Below the pieces are notes generated by a model that was not told where the DNA came from, made no database searches, and worked only from the letters and a program-made list of their open reading frames with translations. Below, one piece after another: positions 1 to 8,525 of a stretch of 64,000 bases of DNA; within the stretch, counting starts at the first letter, position 1; every line of letters starts with the position of its first letter. The stretch spans positions 4,721,501-4,785,500 of the forward strand of contig CP107851.1 of NCBI GenBank assembly GCA_036013505.1, read 5' to 3'. The translations under genes were made by a program, and so were the position numbers. The DNA is from Streptomyces sp. NBC_00510 (GTDB lineage Bacteria > Actinomycetota > Actinomycetes > Streptomycetales > Streptomycetaceae).

Positions 1-909
1 GACGTGGTGCCCGCCGCGGACCGGGTGCGGGCGTTCTCGCTCAACTACTGGGCGATCAACATCGGCTTCGCCGTCTCCTCGGCGGCGGCCGGCCTCATCG
101 CCTCGCAGGGCTACCTCTGGCTCTTCCTCGGCGACGCGTTCATGACGGTGCTCTGCGCGTTGGTGATCTACGCCAAGGTGCCGGAGTCCATGCCGGGCCG
201 GGAGCCCGCGAGCCCGGGGCGGTCCGCCGGGGCGTCCGGAGCGGCCGGGGACAGGAAGTCGCGGGTCGGCCTCGGGGTCGTCCTGCGCGACCAGCGCTTC
301 ATGTGGTTCGTCGCGCTGACGTTCCTGCTGGGCACGGTCACCCAGCAGGGTTCGACGACGCTCTCGGTCGACATGGGCCGCCAGGGCTTCTCCGCGAGCC
401 AGTACGGCCTGATCATCGGGCTCAACGGCCTGCTGATCGTGCTCCTGCAGATCCCGCTCACCCGGCTCGTCGAGCAACGGAGCGTGGCGGCGCTGCTCAC
501 CGCCGGCACGCTGCTGATGGGCTGGGGCTTCGGGCTCACCGCCTTCGCCGGTTCGGTCCCCTTCTACGCGCTGACGGTGGCCGTGTGGACGATCGGCGAG
601 ATCCTGCACGCGCCGGCCTCGATGTCGCTGGTCGCCGACCTGGCGCCGGCCCACGCCCGGGGGCGCTACCAGGGCATGTACTCGCTCGCCTGGCCCGCGG
701 CGTCCTTCGCCGGGCCGCTGCTGGGCGGCGTGGCGCTGGACCGGTGGGGCGGCGGCGTGGTGTGGGGTGCATGCGCGGTGGTCGGCACGGTCGCCGGCGC
801 CGGCTACTGGCTGCTGCTGCGGGAGCGCGGGGTGCAGGCCGAGCCGGTGGAGGCGGTGCCGCCGGCCCCGGTACGGATACCGGAGCCGGAGCCGACGGCG
901 GACTGCTAG
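1..909 (+). CDS. MFS transporter, C-terminal part (5' end outside window)
   Basis: The reading frame is open from the first base, so the gene starts upstream of the window. The visible 302 residues hold several hydrophobic segments separated by a charged, Pro/Gly-rich central loop (about residues 60-85), as expected for the second half of a 12-TM major facilitator exporter. The segment DRVRAFSLNYWAINIGFA resembles the cytoplasmic loop and following helix of drug-exporter-like MFS proteins. The tail is acidic and Pro-rich. Substrate cannot be inferred. Its TAG stop overlaps, within a CTAG, the stop of a short reverse-strand ORF. Confidence 0.85.
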   Translation, partial: DVVPAADRVRAFSLNYWAINIGFAVSSAAAGLIASQGYLWLFLGDAFMTVLCALVIYAKVPESMPGREPASPGRSAGASGAAGDRKSRVGLGVVLRDQRFMWFVALTFLLGTVTQQGSTTLSVDMGRQGFSASQYGLIIGLNGLLIVLLQIPLTRLVEQRSVAALLTAGTLLMGWGFGLTAFAGSVPFYALTVAVWTIGEILHAPASMSLVADLAPAHARGRYQGMYSLAWPAASFAGPLLGGVALDRWGGGVVWGACAVVGTVAGAGYWLLLRERGVQAEPVEAVPPAPVRIPEPEPTADC

Positions 910-1028
910 CGCGGGAGTCGCAGGGCGCGCTGCGCCTCGTACAGCGCGAAGCGCGCCCCGTACGGCGGTCCCGCCGACGCGTCGCCGCCGTGGGAGCCGT
1001 CGTCGTCGAAGACCCTGGTGACGCTCAG
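906..1028 (-). CDS. possible 40-residue ORF or gene remnant downstream of the YbjN gene
   Basis: The frame after the YbjN stop stays open for about 40 codons with almost exclusively G or C in third positions (for example RVFDDDGSHGGDASAG and YGARFALYEAQRALRLPR), which is a coding-like signal. It ends in a TAG sharing a CTAG with the stop of the convergent MFS gene. There is no ATG, GTG or TTG start and no ribosome-binding site; the first candidate is a CTG at 1028. It could be a small gene with an unusual start, a remnant, or a misread extension. Function unknown. Confidence 0.25.
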   Translation of the reverse strand: MSVTRVFDDDGSHGGDASAGPPYGARFALYEAQRALRLPR

Positions 1029-1040
1029 GCGGCGGCGACG

Positions 1041-1556
1041 CTACTCGGCACGCTTGCCGGCCTTGCCGATCAGATGGGTGAACGCGTCGAGGTTGCGCGT
1101 GGACTCGCCGCGCGCGGTCCGCCATGCGTGCTCCTTGCGGATCGCGTCGGCGAAGCCCAGTTCCAGCAGCGTGTTGAAGCTGCCGTCCGCGTTCTCGAGG
1201 ACGGCGCCCAGCAGCCGGTCGACCTCCTCGGGCGTCACCGCGACCAGCGGCAGCCGGCCGGAGAGGTAGACGTCGCCGAGCGCGTCGATGGCGTAGGCCA
1301 CGCCGTACAGCCGGGTGTTGCGCTCCAGGAGCCAGCGGTAGAACGCCTCGTGGTTCTCGTCGGGGCGGCGCACGACGAAGGCGTTGACCGTCAGGGTGTG
1401 CCGTCCCACGGCCAGGGCGACGGTGGTGGACAGCTTGCGCGTGCCGGGGAGCTTGACGACGTACTCGCCCCCGGCGCCGGTCTCCCAGCCGAGTTCCGCG
1501 TCCTCCAGTGCCCGCTCGACCGCCGCGCGCGCCGCCGTCTGCTCCCGCTCACCCAT
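1041..1556 (-). CDS. YbjN domain-containing protein
   Basis: This is a 171-residue soluble protein of the YbjN family, which has a fold like type III secretion chaperones and no firmly assigned biochemical role. The conserved core (VALAVGRHTLTVNAFVVRRP, then an aromatic FYRWLLERN segment and GDVYLSGRLPL) is visible. I chose the ATG at 1556 over the upstream GTG at 1595 because it overlaps the mshA stop by eight bases, implying translational coupling to mshA. In actinomycetes a YbjN gene commonly sits next to mshA, so a loose link to mycothiol or stress physiology is an inference only. Confidence 0.8.
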   Translation of the reverse strand: MGEREQTAARAAVERALEDAELGWETGAGGEYVVKLPGTRKLSTTVALAVGRHTLTVNAFVVRRPDENHEAFYRWLLERNTRLYGVAYAIDALGDVYLSGRLPLVAVTPEEVDRLLGAVLENADGSFNTLLELGFADAIRKEHAWRTARGESTRNLDAFTHLIGKAGKRAE

Positions 1557-2901
1557 GCGGCGATCGTAGGCGACGCCGCCGCTCGGCCATCGCACCCGCG
1601 TACACCTCGGCGGTCCTGGTGGCCGCCGCGTCCCAGCCGAAGCACCCCGCGTGCCGGGCGGCGGCCCCGCCCATGGCGGGCACCAGCTCCGGGTGCTCGA
1701 CGAAGCGGCGCAGGGCGCGCGCGTAGTCGGCCGGGTCGTGGCCCGCGACGAGGAAGCCGGTCTCGCCGTCCTTCACGGCCACCGGCAGCCCGCCGACCGA
1801 GGCCGCCACCACCGGCGTGCCGCAGGCCTGCGCCTCGATGGCGACCAGCCCGAACGACTCGCTGTACGAGGGCATGACCAGCACGGACGCGGCCCGGTAC
1901 CAGTCCGCGAGCCGGTCCTGGGCGACCGGCGGCTGGAAGCGCACGAGGTCGGAGATGCCGAGCCGGGCGGCGAGCTTCTGCAGGCGCTCGGGCTTGGCCA
2001 GGCCGCTGCCGCTCGGCCCGCCGACGACCGGGACGACGAGGCGGTCGCGCAGCGACGGGTCCTCCGCCAGCAGGATCGCCGCGGCGCGCAGCAGGATGTC
2101 CGGCGCCTTGAGGGGCTGTATCCGGCCGGCGAAGAGCGGGATCACCGCGTCCTGCGGCAGGCCGAGGCGCGCGCGGGCCCCGGCGCGGCCGCCGTGGGCG
2201 TCCGGCCGGAAGCGGTCCAGGTTCACCCCGGGGTGGACGACGGCGACCTTGCCGGGGTCGGCCTCGTAGTGCCGGATCAGCTCGTCCGACTCCTCGGCGG
2301 TGTTGGCGATCAGCCGGTCGGCGGCGTTGACGATCTGCGTCTCGCCGATGACCCGGGCCGTGGGCTCGGGGGTGTCGCCCTCGGCGAGCGCCGCGTTCTT
2401 GACCTTGGCCATGGTGTGCATGGCGTGGACGAGCGGGACGCCCCAGCGCTCGGCGGCGAGCCAGCCGACGTGGCCGGAGAGCCAGTAGTGCGAGTGCACC
2501 AGGTCGTAGTGGCCCTGCCGGTGGCTGGCCTCGGCGTGCATCACGCCGTGGGTGAAGGCGCACAGCTGCGCGGGAAGGTCCTCCTTGGCCAGGCCTTCGT
2601 ACGGGCCGGCGTCCACGTGCCGCACCAGGACCCCGGGGGCCAGCTCGACCGTGGGCGGCAGGGCGGCCGTGGTGGCGCGGGTGAAGATCTCGACCTCCAC
2701 GCCGGGGCCCTCCGCGAGCCGCTTGGCCAGCTCGACGATGTAGACGTTCATACCGCCCGCGTCCCCGGTGCCGGGCTGGTGGAGGGGCGAGGTGTGCACG
2801 CTGAGCATGGCCACGCGTCGCGGACGGCGTCCACCGACGCCATGGCGGCGCAACCGGCGATGGGCACCACCGGCCAGGACCTTCGCCACGTACTGGCTCA
2901 C
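1549..2901 (-). CDS. mshA: D-inositol-3-phosphate glycosyltransferase (mycothiol biosynthesis)
   Basis: MshA transfers GlcNAc from UDP-GlcNAc to 1L-myo-inositol-1-phosphate, the first committed step of mycothiol synthesis in the cytoplasm. The protein has the GT-B, GT4 organisation: an N-terminal glycine loop GDAGGMNVY (about residues 46-54) and the C-terminal nucleotide-sugar motif ESFGLVAIEAQACGTPV. With the GTG start at 2901 it has 450 residues; a GGAGG seven bases upstream supports this over the ATG at 2961, which has no clear ribosome-binding site. It is probably the first gene of an operon with the overlapping YbjN gene. The later pathway gene mshD lies at 46.8 kb. Confidence 0.93.
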   Translation of the reverse strand: MSQYVAKVLAGGAHRRLRRHGVGGRRPRRVAMLSVHTSPLHQPGTGDAGGMNVYIVELAKRLAEGPGVEVEIFTRATTAALPPTVELAPGVLVRHVDAGPYEGLAKEDLPAQLCAFTHGVMHAEASHRQGHYDLVHSHYWLSGHVGWLAAERWGVPLVHAMHTMAKVKNAALAEGDTPEPTARVIGETQIVNAADRLIANTAEESDELIRHYEADPGKVAVVHPGVNLDRFRPDAHGGRAGARARLGLPQDAVIPLFAGRIQPLKAPDILLRAAAILLAEDPSLRDRLVVPVVGGPSGSGLAKPERLQKLAARLGISDLVRFQPPVAQDRLADWYRAASVLVMPSYSESFGLVAIEAQACGTPVVAASVGGLPVAVKDGETGFLVAGHDPADYARALRRFVEHPELVPAMGGAAARHAGCFGWDAAATRTAEVYAGAMAERRRRLRSPHG

Positions 2902-3055
2902 GTCGCGTCCTCCACTTCTCCGACGGGCGGCCGAGCGGAGGCCGCCCCTGAACGGTGACAACCAGTGGAAGGCCTAGATCCATTTCCGCTTTGCCAAAGC
3001 GTGACCGTCGACACGGCCCGGATCCGGCGCCTGCGGGCTCGCATAGGCTCGGCGC

Positions 3056-3856
3056 ATGCGCGCGACACGGCCGGTCGGAGAGGTGACCCGGGGGACGACC
3101 AACCCCAACCGGCTGCGCCGCATGGACCGCTGGATCGCGGCGCAGCACGGACCCGCGCTGCGCCGCAGCGACGACCCGCTCGCCGTGGACCTGGGTTACG
3201 GCGCCGCTCCCTGGACGGCCCTGGAGCTGCTGGGAAGGCTGCGCACCGCGCGCCCCGACGCCGAGGTCGTCGGCATCGAGATCGACCCGGCCCGGGTGGC
3301 CGCCGCCCGGCCGTACGCCCGTGAGGGGCTCTCCTTCGCGCACGGCGGATTCGAAGTGCCCCTCCCGGACGGCCGCAGGCCGGCCCTGATCCGGGCGGCG
3401 AACGTGCTGCGGCAGTACGACGAGGAGCGCGTCGCCGAGGTGTGGACGCGCCTGCGGTCCCGGCTCGCGCCGGACGGGCTGCTGGTGGAGGGCACCTGCG
3501 ACGAGATCGGGCGCCGCCACGTGTGGGTGGCGCTCGGCCCCGAGGGCCCGCGCACGGTGACCTTCGCCACCCGGCTCGGCTCGCTGGAGCGCCCCTCCGA
3601 CCTGGCGGAACGGCTGCCCAAGGCGCTGATCCACCGCAATGTGCCGGGCGAGCCCGTGCACGCGTTCCTCACCGACTTCGACCGCGCGTGGGCGGCCGCC
3701 GCGCCCTTCGCCTCCCTGGGCGCCCGGCAGCGCTGGATCCGCACGGTGCGCAGCCTGGCGGGCCCGGGCGGCTGGCCCGTCACCGACACCCCGTCCCGCT
3801 GGCGCCAGGGCGAGGTGACCGTCCGCTGGGAGGCCCTGGCCCCGGCAGCGGACTGA
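3056..3856 (+). CDS. class I SAM-dependent methyltransferase-like protein
   Basis: This 266-residue protein has a Rossmann-type SAM-binding motif, AVDLGYGAAPWTALELL (about residues 43-59), followed by an acidic strand end GIEIDPARV that would bind the ribose hydroxyls. The methyl acceptor is unknown. It is read divergently from mshA. The start ATG lies exactly six bases after a TAGGCT hexamer (3044-3049) without a ribosome-binding site, which suggests a leaderless transcript. Confidence 0.75.
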   Translation: MRATRPVGEVTRGTTNPNRLRRMDRWIAAQHGPALRRSDDPLAVDLGYGAAPWTALELLGRLRTARPDAEVVGIEIDPARVAAARPYAREGLSFAHGGFEVPLPDGRRPALIRAANVLRQYDEERVAEVWTRLRSRLAPDGLLVEGTCDEIGRRHVWVALGPEGPRTVTFATRLGSLERPSDLAERLPKALIHRNVPGEPVHAFLTDFDRAWAAAAPFASLGARQRWIRTVRSLAGPGGWPVTDTPSRWRQGEVTVRWEALAPAAD

Positions 3857-4130
3857 TCCCCGCGGCCGCGGCCGCCACGCCGCCCGGACGATGCGCGGGA
3901 CCCGTGTCAGATCCGTACACGACGACGCAGGCGCCCCGCCGGACCGGCCCGATCCCGCCCGCCGTCGGCAGCCGTCGGCAGCCGTCCACAGCCACCGAAC
4001 ACGTGCCGGGCCGGGCCGACATGGCGCCGGAGGGCGATGCACCGGCCCACGGCTCTGGCCGATTCGCGTCTTCCGTGGCACCATCCACAGCCATGTGACG
4101 GACCGTCAGATACGCTGCGGAGGTGCCCGC

Positions 4131-5150
4131 ATGAAGCGTACGGCCTGCCTGGCCTGTGCCGCGCTGCTGCTCCTCGCCGCCCCCGTGCCGGTCGCGCACG
4201 CCGATCCGCCCCGTACGCTCCAGGACGTACGGGCCGAGGTCGGCACCCTCTACCGGCAGGCCGAACGGGCCACCGACACCTACAACGCCGCGCACGAACG
4301 GGTCCTCGCCCAGCAGAAGGAGATCGTCGCGCTCGCCCGCGTCATCGACCGGGAGCAGATCCGGCTGCGCACCCTGACCGCCCAGGCAGGCGCGCTCGCC
4401 CGCGCCCAGTACCGCGGCGGCGGCATCGGCCCCGGGCTCGACCTGCTGCTCAGCGACGACCCGAACGCCTTCCTGGACGGGCTCACCCTCGCCGACCGGG
4501 GCGCCCAGGCCGCCGACACCACGATCGAGCAGCTGCGCACCACCACGGCGGAGCTGGGCGCCTACGCCCACTCCGCCACCGTCGCCTGGGAGCGCCTCAT
4601 GGCCGACCAGAAGGAGGCGGCCGACGCCGAGCGGGAGGTCACCGCGCGTCTGACCCGGGCGAAGCGCCTGCTCGCCGGCCTGGAGGCCCGGGAGCGGGCA
4701 CGGCTGGAACGGCTGGAGGACGAGGCCGCCTACCGTTCGCAGGTCGCCTGGCTGCGCACCGACGCCGCCACCCACCTGCGCCGCAACGCCGCGGGCGCCA
4801 CACGGCAGGGCGCCGCCGCGGTCGCCTTCGCCGCGGCGCAGATCGGCAAGCCCTACGAATGGGGAGCGGACGGCCCCGCCGCGTACGACTGCTCCGCGCT
4901 GACCCGGGCCGCCTGGCGCGCCGCAGGGATCGGCATCCCGCGCACCTCGCAGGAGCAGTGGCGGCTCCTGCCGCACGTCCCCGTGGCGGCGATGCGCCCG
5001 GGCGACCTGGTCGTCTACTTCGACGACGCCAGCCATGTCGGCATCTACGTGGGCGACGGAGCCATCGTCCACGCGCCGCGCCCCGGGCGGCGGATCACGA
5101 TGGCGGGGGCCGGGTCGATGCCCGTCCTCGGCGTCGTGCGCCCCGGATGA
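4131..5150 (+). CDS. secreted NlpC/P60 (C40) peptidoglycan hydrolase with coiled-coil N-terminus
   Basis: This is a 339-residue exported cell-wall hydrolase. A Sec signal peptide (residues 1-24, ending AHA) is followed by a long charged helical region (about 25-215) predicted to form a coiled coil as in RipA-type proteins, then a C-terminal NlpC/P60 domain. Catalytic residues are visible: Cys254 in AYDCSALTRAAW, His302 in SHVGIYVGDG and a polar position near His314. The family cleaves D-Glu-meso-DAP or related stem-peptide bonds. I chose the ATG at 4131 because GGAGG lies just upstream and the signal peptide begins there; the frame stays open further upstream. Confidence 0.88.
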   Translation: MKRTACLACAALLLLAAPVPVAHADPPRTLQDVRAEVGTLYRQAERATDTYNAAHERVLAQQKEIVALARVIDREQIRLRTLTAQAGALARAQYRGGGIGPGLDLLLSDDPNAFLDGLTLADRGAQAADTTIEQLRTTTAELGAYAHSATVAWERLMADQKEAADAEREVTARLTRAKRLLAGLEARERARLERLEDEAAYRSQVAWLRTDAATHLRRNAAGATRQGAAAVAFAAAQIGKPYEWGADGPAAYDCSALTRAAWRAAGIGIPRTSQEQWRLLPHVPVAAMRPGDLVVYFDDASHVGIYVGDGAIVHAPRPGRRITMAGAGSMPVLGVVRPG

Positions 5151-5452
5151 CCGCACGCGGCCGTGCCGGGCGGCCGCCGCGCTGTGACCTGCGTCCTGTG
5201 ACCCCGGCCGCGTGACCCGTACCACCCCGTGTCCGAGCAAACGTGACGTTGGTCATGCCCGCTTCGTCCCTCCGCGGCCGAAATCCGCAGCTCAGAACCG
5301 CATATGACACGGGCGGTTTACCAACAGGGCCTCCCCCGCCGCCGGGCGCTACCGCTATGGTCGCCCTTCAGTGTTCTCGGAGCTGAGCAACCGATCCGAC
5401 CGATCCGACCGCTCCGGGACGTTGCCCTCGGGGGGAGGGAAGGAATTGTCCG
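5151..5452 (+). other. 302-base intergenic region without a recognisable gene
   Basis: No ORF with Streptomyces codon bias and no strong hairpin is visible. The only promoter-like element is TATGGT at 5356-5361, about 90 bases before the next start codon, without a convincing -35 partner. Confidence 0.4.
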
Positions 5453-6721
5453 ATGTCGCCGATGTCCGCGACCGAGCGGCGCACCGACCAGTACGCCGCC
5501 GTGCCGGGGCCGCGCCAGGAAACCACCCTGGCCGACGGCCGGACCTCCCCTGCCCTGACCCTGCTCGTCATCGGTGAGGACCCGGTCGGTGCCTTCACCG
5601 TCCCCGACCTGCTGGACGTCTCCGGCACCCGGGTCCGCATCCGCCGCGCCCGCAACCTGACCGAGGCCGAGCGGCTGCTCAGGGACGACGTCAACTGCAT
5701 CCTGCTGGAGCTGTCCGCCCCCGCCGCGGAGGGCGTCTCCGACGGGCTGGACAGCCTGCGGCAGCTGCTGCGGCTCGCCCCGCGCACCGCCGTGCTGGTG
5801 CTGACCGCCGGCACGGACACCGACGCCGAGCGCGCCGCCGAGGCCGTCCGCGTCGGCGCCCAGGACCATCTGACCCCGGCCGACCTGGACCCGTCCCACC
5901 TGACCCGAGCCATCCGTTACGCCGTGGAGCACAAGCGCGCCGACGTCGCGCAGCGCCAGCTGACCGAGACCCGGCTGCTCGCCCAGGAGAACTCGCGGCT
6001 GGAACGCGGGCTGCTCCCCACGCCGCTGCTCCACGACGCCGACCTGCGCTTCGCCGCCCGCTACCGGCCCGGCCGCAGCCGGGCCCTGCTCGGCGGCGAC
6101 TTCTACGACACCGTCCGCACCCCGGACGGCACCGTGCACGCGATGATCGGCGACGTCTGCGGCCACGGCCCGGACGAGGCCGCCCTCGGCGTCGAGCTGC
6201 GCATCGCCTGGCGCGCGCTGACGCTGGCCGGACTGTGCGGGGCCGCCCTGCTGGGCACCCTGCAGGAGGTCCTGGAGCACGAGCGGTCCGACGACGAGAT
6301 CTTCGCGACCCTCTGCCAGGTCGACATCAGCCCGGACGGCCGCGCCGCCGACCTCTGGCTGGCCGGTCACCCGGCGCCGCTGGTGTCGCTGTCCGGGATG
6401 GCACCGCAGCTGCTGCCGTACGAGCACGGCGGTCCGGCGCTCGGGCTGCTGCCCCAGAGGGACTGCTGGGAGGGCGCGCGCTTCGAGCTGGGCGAGGCGT
6501 GGAGCCTGATGCTCTACACCGACGGGCTCATCGAGGGCCGGATCGGCCTGGGCGCGCAGCGGCTGGGCCAGGACGGCATGGTCGAGCTGGTCGGGCGGCA
6601 GCTGTCCGCCGGACTCGCCGGCGAGGAGCTGCTGGACGCGGCCATGACGGAGGTACGGGAGCTCAACGGCGGGGAGCTGACGGACGACGTCGCCCTCATG
6701 CTCCTGGAGTCGGGCGCCTGA
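5453..6721 (+). CDS. receiver-domain protein with C-terminal SpoIIE/PP2C phosphatase
   Basis: This 422-residue protein begins with a receiver-like domain (about residues 36-155), followed by a helical linker (EHKRADVAQRQLTETRLLAQ) and a SpoIIE-type PP2C domain. Phosphatase motifs are GGDFYD, GDVCGHGPDEAAL and LYTDGLIEGR, which supply the metal-binding aspartates. Such proteins usually dephosphorylate anti-sigma-factor antagonists in partner-switching cascades. No anti-sigma or antagonist gene lies beside it, so the target is unknown. The start follows a purine-rich GGAGGGAAGGA. A GC-rich hairpin follows the stop. Confidence 0.88.
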   Translation: MSPMSATERRTDQYAAVPGPRQETTLADGRTSPALTLLVIGEDPVGAFTVPDLLDVSGTRVRIRRARNLTEAERLLRDDVNCILLELSAPAAEGVSDGLDSLRQLLRLAPRTAVLVLTAGTDTDAERAAEAVRVGAQDHLTPADLDPSHLTRAIRYAVEHKRADVAQRQLTETRLLAQENSRLERGLLPTPLLHDADLRFAARYRPGRSRALLGGDFYDTVRTPDGTVHAMIGDVCGHGPDEAALGVELRIAWRALTLAGLCGAALLGTLQEVLEHERSDDEIFATLCQVDISPDGRAADLWLAGHPAPLVSLSGMAPQLLPYEHGGPALGLLPQRDCWEGARFELGEAWSLMLYTDGLIEGRIGLGAQRLGQDGMVELVGRQLSAGLAGEELLDAAMTEVRELNGGELTDDVALMLLESGA

Positions 6722-6729
6722 TCCGCGGG

Positions 6730-6751
6730 CCCGGCCGGTCCGCCGGCCGGG
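6730..6751. terminator. inverted repeat between convergent genes
   Basis: Nine-base perfect arms CCCGGCCGG and CCGGCCGGG surround a TCCG loop. It lies between the stops of the phosphatase gene and the convergent DUF2516 gene, so it probably serves both strands. No T-run follows, as is usual in Streptomyces. Confidence 0.6.
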
Positions 6752-6762
6752 GGGACTCCGCC

Positions 6763-7095
6763 TCAGCGGTTGAAAGGGCCGTACGGGCCGTCGCTGCTGC
6801 TGCCGCCGCCGCGCCGCCGCGGACCGGACACCTGCTTGAGGGCGGGACGCACGTCCACCGTGTAGACGATCACCGCGATCAGGCCGATGACCGGCAGGAA
6901 CGACATGATCGGCAGGATCGCGATCAGCGCCGCCGCCACGGCGAGGATGATCAGCCAGAAGGCCTTGGTCTTCTTGTCCGCCGCCCGGTAGGCGTCCTCA
7001 CGCCGGATGGCCGCGTCGACCAGCGCGAACAGCGCGAAGACCAGCAGGGCGATGGAGATCCAGCCCATGAAGTCGTAGAAGCCCTGCACCAGCAT
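6763..7095 (-). CDS. DUF2516 family membrane protein
   Basis: This 110-residue protein has three hydrophobic segments (about residues 10-28, 47-63 and 66-83) with a charged loop REDAYRAADKKTK between the first two, and a polar Arg/Gly/Ser C-terminus. The pattern matches DUF2516, an actinobacterial membrane family of unknown function. It is preceded by the HbhA-like gene in the same orientation with a hairpin between them, so it may be transcribed partly on its own. Confidence 0.75.
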   Translation of the reverse strand: MLVQGFYDFMGWISIALLVFALFALVDAAIRREDAYRAADKKTKAFWLIILAVAAALIAILPIMSFLPVIGLIAVIVYTVDVRPALKQVSGPRRRGGGSSSDGPYGPFNR

Positions 7096-7140
7096 TGCCG
7101 TCCACCTCCGTCATCGGCTCCCACCGTACCGGCACAACGA

Positions 7141-7165
7141 GCCGGGCACGCCGCGCGTGCCCGGC
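7141..7165 (-). terminator. hairpin downstream of the HbhA-like gene
   Basis: Ten-base perfect arms GCCGGGCACG and CGTGCCCGGC flank a five-base loop just beyond the HbhA-like stop. It is probably a transcription terminator or attenuator before the DUF2516 gene. Confidence 0.6.
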
Positions 7166-7183
7166 CCGTGATGTTCCGGCCGC

Positions 7184-7816
7184 TCAGGAAGCGGGCTTGC
7201 CCGGCGTCGCGGGCTTCTTGGCCACGGGGGCCTTCTTGACCGGGGCCTTCTTCGCCTGGCTGTCCTGCACCGGGGCCGGGGCGGGGGCGGGGGCGGGGGC
7301 CGGGGAAGGAGCCGGGGCGGGCTTGATGTCCGCGACCGGCGCCTGACGCGCGGCCGGGACGGGCTCGGGCTCGATCGCGACCGCGATGTCCTCGACCTGG
7401 TCGGCGGCCTCGCCGCGCCAGGTCGCGACCGCGTCCTTGCCGCGCTCGGCCAGGCCGTCGTAGGCCTCCTTGGCGCGGACCGCGTACTCGGCGGCACGGC
7501 CCACCTGCTGCAGCGCGAAGTCCTGCGCGGAGTCACGCAGCTTGCGCAGGTCGCCGTCGATGGTGCCCAGGAGCTCGTTGACCTTGGCCTGCGCCTTGGT
7601 CTGGGCGTCCTTGGCCTGCGCGGTCACCTTCTCCTGCACGGCCTTGGGGTCGGTGCCGCGGATCTTCTCGATCCGCTCGGGGGCCTCGGCGCGGATCTTC
7701 TCGATCAGCGGCGGGACCTCCTTGAGCTTCTCGGCCGCGAGGTCCGCGGTCCCGGCCAGCGCGTACAGCGGGGTCGGGTCCTTGAGGGTCTTGACGATGT
7801 CTTCGGTGATCGCCAT
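7184..7816 (-). CDS. heparin-binding haemagglutinin (HbhA)-like protein
   Basis: This 210-residue protein resembles mycobacterial HbhA. It has a mostly helical, coiled-coil-prone N-terminal two thirds rich in Lys, Glu and Ala (for example ERIEKIRGTDPKAVQEKV), a Pro/Ala repeat, and a Lys/Ala/Pro tail (KKAPVKKAPVAKKPATPGK) like the heparin-binding tail of HbhA. There is no signal peptide, also true of HbhA. In Streptomyces the role is not established; surface attachment or envelope association is an inference from the mycobacterial protein. It lies in the same orientation behind an XRE regulator whose C-terminus is also Lys/Ala-rich. Confidence 0.72.
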   Translation of the reverse strand: MAITEDIVKTLKDPTPLYALAGTADLAAEKLKEVPPLIEKIRAEAPERIEKIRGTDPKAVQEKVTAQAKDAQTKAQAKVNELLGTIDGDLRKLRDSAQDFALQQVGRAAEYAVRAKEAYDGLAERGKDAVATWRGEAADQVEDIAVAIEPEPVPAARQAPVADIKPAPAPSPAPAPAPAPAPVQDSQAKKAPVKKAPVAKKPATPGKPAS

Positions 7817-7892
7817 GAGGGTTTCTCCCGTTTGAGGATGGTGGCGTGTACGTCTGTTCAGTCGCCCGTTCCGCGCGACCGGGCGCAGCCGG

Positions 7893-8387
7893 TCACCCGG
7901 CGGCCGCGGCGTCGTCGCCGCTGCCCGGTCCGGCCGGTCCGGACGCGTTCGGCTTCAGCACGGCGACAGCCTTCTTCGCCGCCTTCTTCGCCACGTGCTC
8001 GCGCGGCGCGGCGGGCTGCTCGTCAAGAGCTTCCTCCACTGCGGCGTTCTCCTTGCGGAACGACTCGTAGATCTGCAGGAGGACTTGCTTCTGCTTCTCG
8101 TTGATCGCCGTGTCGGCCAGGATGGCGGTCCGCACCTCCATCCCTTCGCCCTGGTCCCGCTCGTCGAGGATCCCCGCCTGCACGTACAGGGTCTCGGCGG
8201 AGATGCGCAGCGCCCTGGCGAGCTGCTGCAGGATCTCGGCACTGGGCTTGCGCAGCCCGCGCTCGATCTGGCTGAGGTAGGGGTTGGACACCCCCGCGGC
8301 GTCGGCGAGCTGACGCAGGGACAGCTGCGCGTTGCGGCGCTGCTCCCGCAGGTACTCGCCGAGGGTGCCGACGTTCAGTGAAGCCAT
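7893..8387 (-). CDS. XRE-family helix-turn-helix regulator
   Basis: This 164-residue protein has a Cro/CI-type helix-turn-helix at about residues 8-62 (LSLRQLADAAGVSNPYLSQI is the recognition core), a helical middle (INEKQKQVLLQIYESFRKEN) and a Lys/Ala-rich tail AKKAAKKAVAVLK. It is probably a DNA-binding regulator of itself and of the downstream HbhA-like gene, only 76 bases away. A perfect inverted repeat lies between its start and the divergent gene. The GGAGG near the start is only one base from the ATG, so initiation may be leaderless. Confidence 0.82.
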   Translation of the reverse strand: MASLNVGTLGEYLREQRRNAQLSLRQLADAAGVSNPYLSQIERGLRKPSAEILQQLARALRISAETLYVQAGILDERDQGEGMEVRTAILADTAINEKQKQVLLQIYESFRKENAAVEEALDEQPAAPREHVAKKAAKKAVAVLKPNASGPAGPGSGDDAAAAG

Positions 8388-8413
8388 GCCTCCGAGGATG
8401 CCGCGCGGTGCTA

Positions 8414-8442
8414 ACTTTTGCAAGCAAGGTGCTTGCAAAAGT
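8414..8442. promoter_or_regulatory. perfect 12-bp inverted repeat, likely operator
   Basis: Arms ACTTTTGCAAGC and GCTTGCAAAAGT flank the spacer AAGGT. The element is AT-rich against its surroundings and lies between the divergent XRE gene (start 8387) and the gene at 8526. Position and symmetry suggest the binding site of the XRE protein. The half-site recalls the AACTTTGCAA-type sites of RamB regulators in Corynebacterium, which is only a resemblance. Confidence 0.6.
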
Positions 8443-8525
8443 CTCGTTAAGGGGATGTGACATCCCCCGCACGGCCCAGCCGGCCGCCCCGGCCCGCTGT
8501 CGGCCCCGGCGCGCATAATGCCGCC

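Noticed and set aside
1391..4084. 897-codon reverse-strand ORF
   Set aside because: Its sequence is Arg/Pro/Gly-rich and it lies across mshA and the opposite-strand methyltransferase gene; it is the usual shadow frame of GC-rich coding DNA.
7261..7320. GGGGCG-type tandem repeat
   Set aside because: It encodes the Pro/Ala linker of the HbhA-like protein and is explained by codon repetition.
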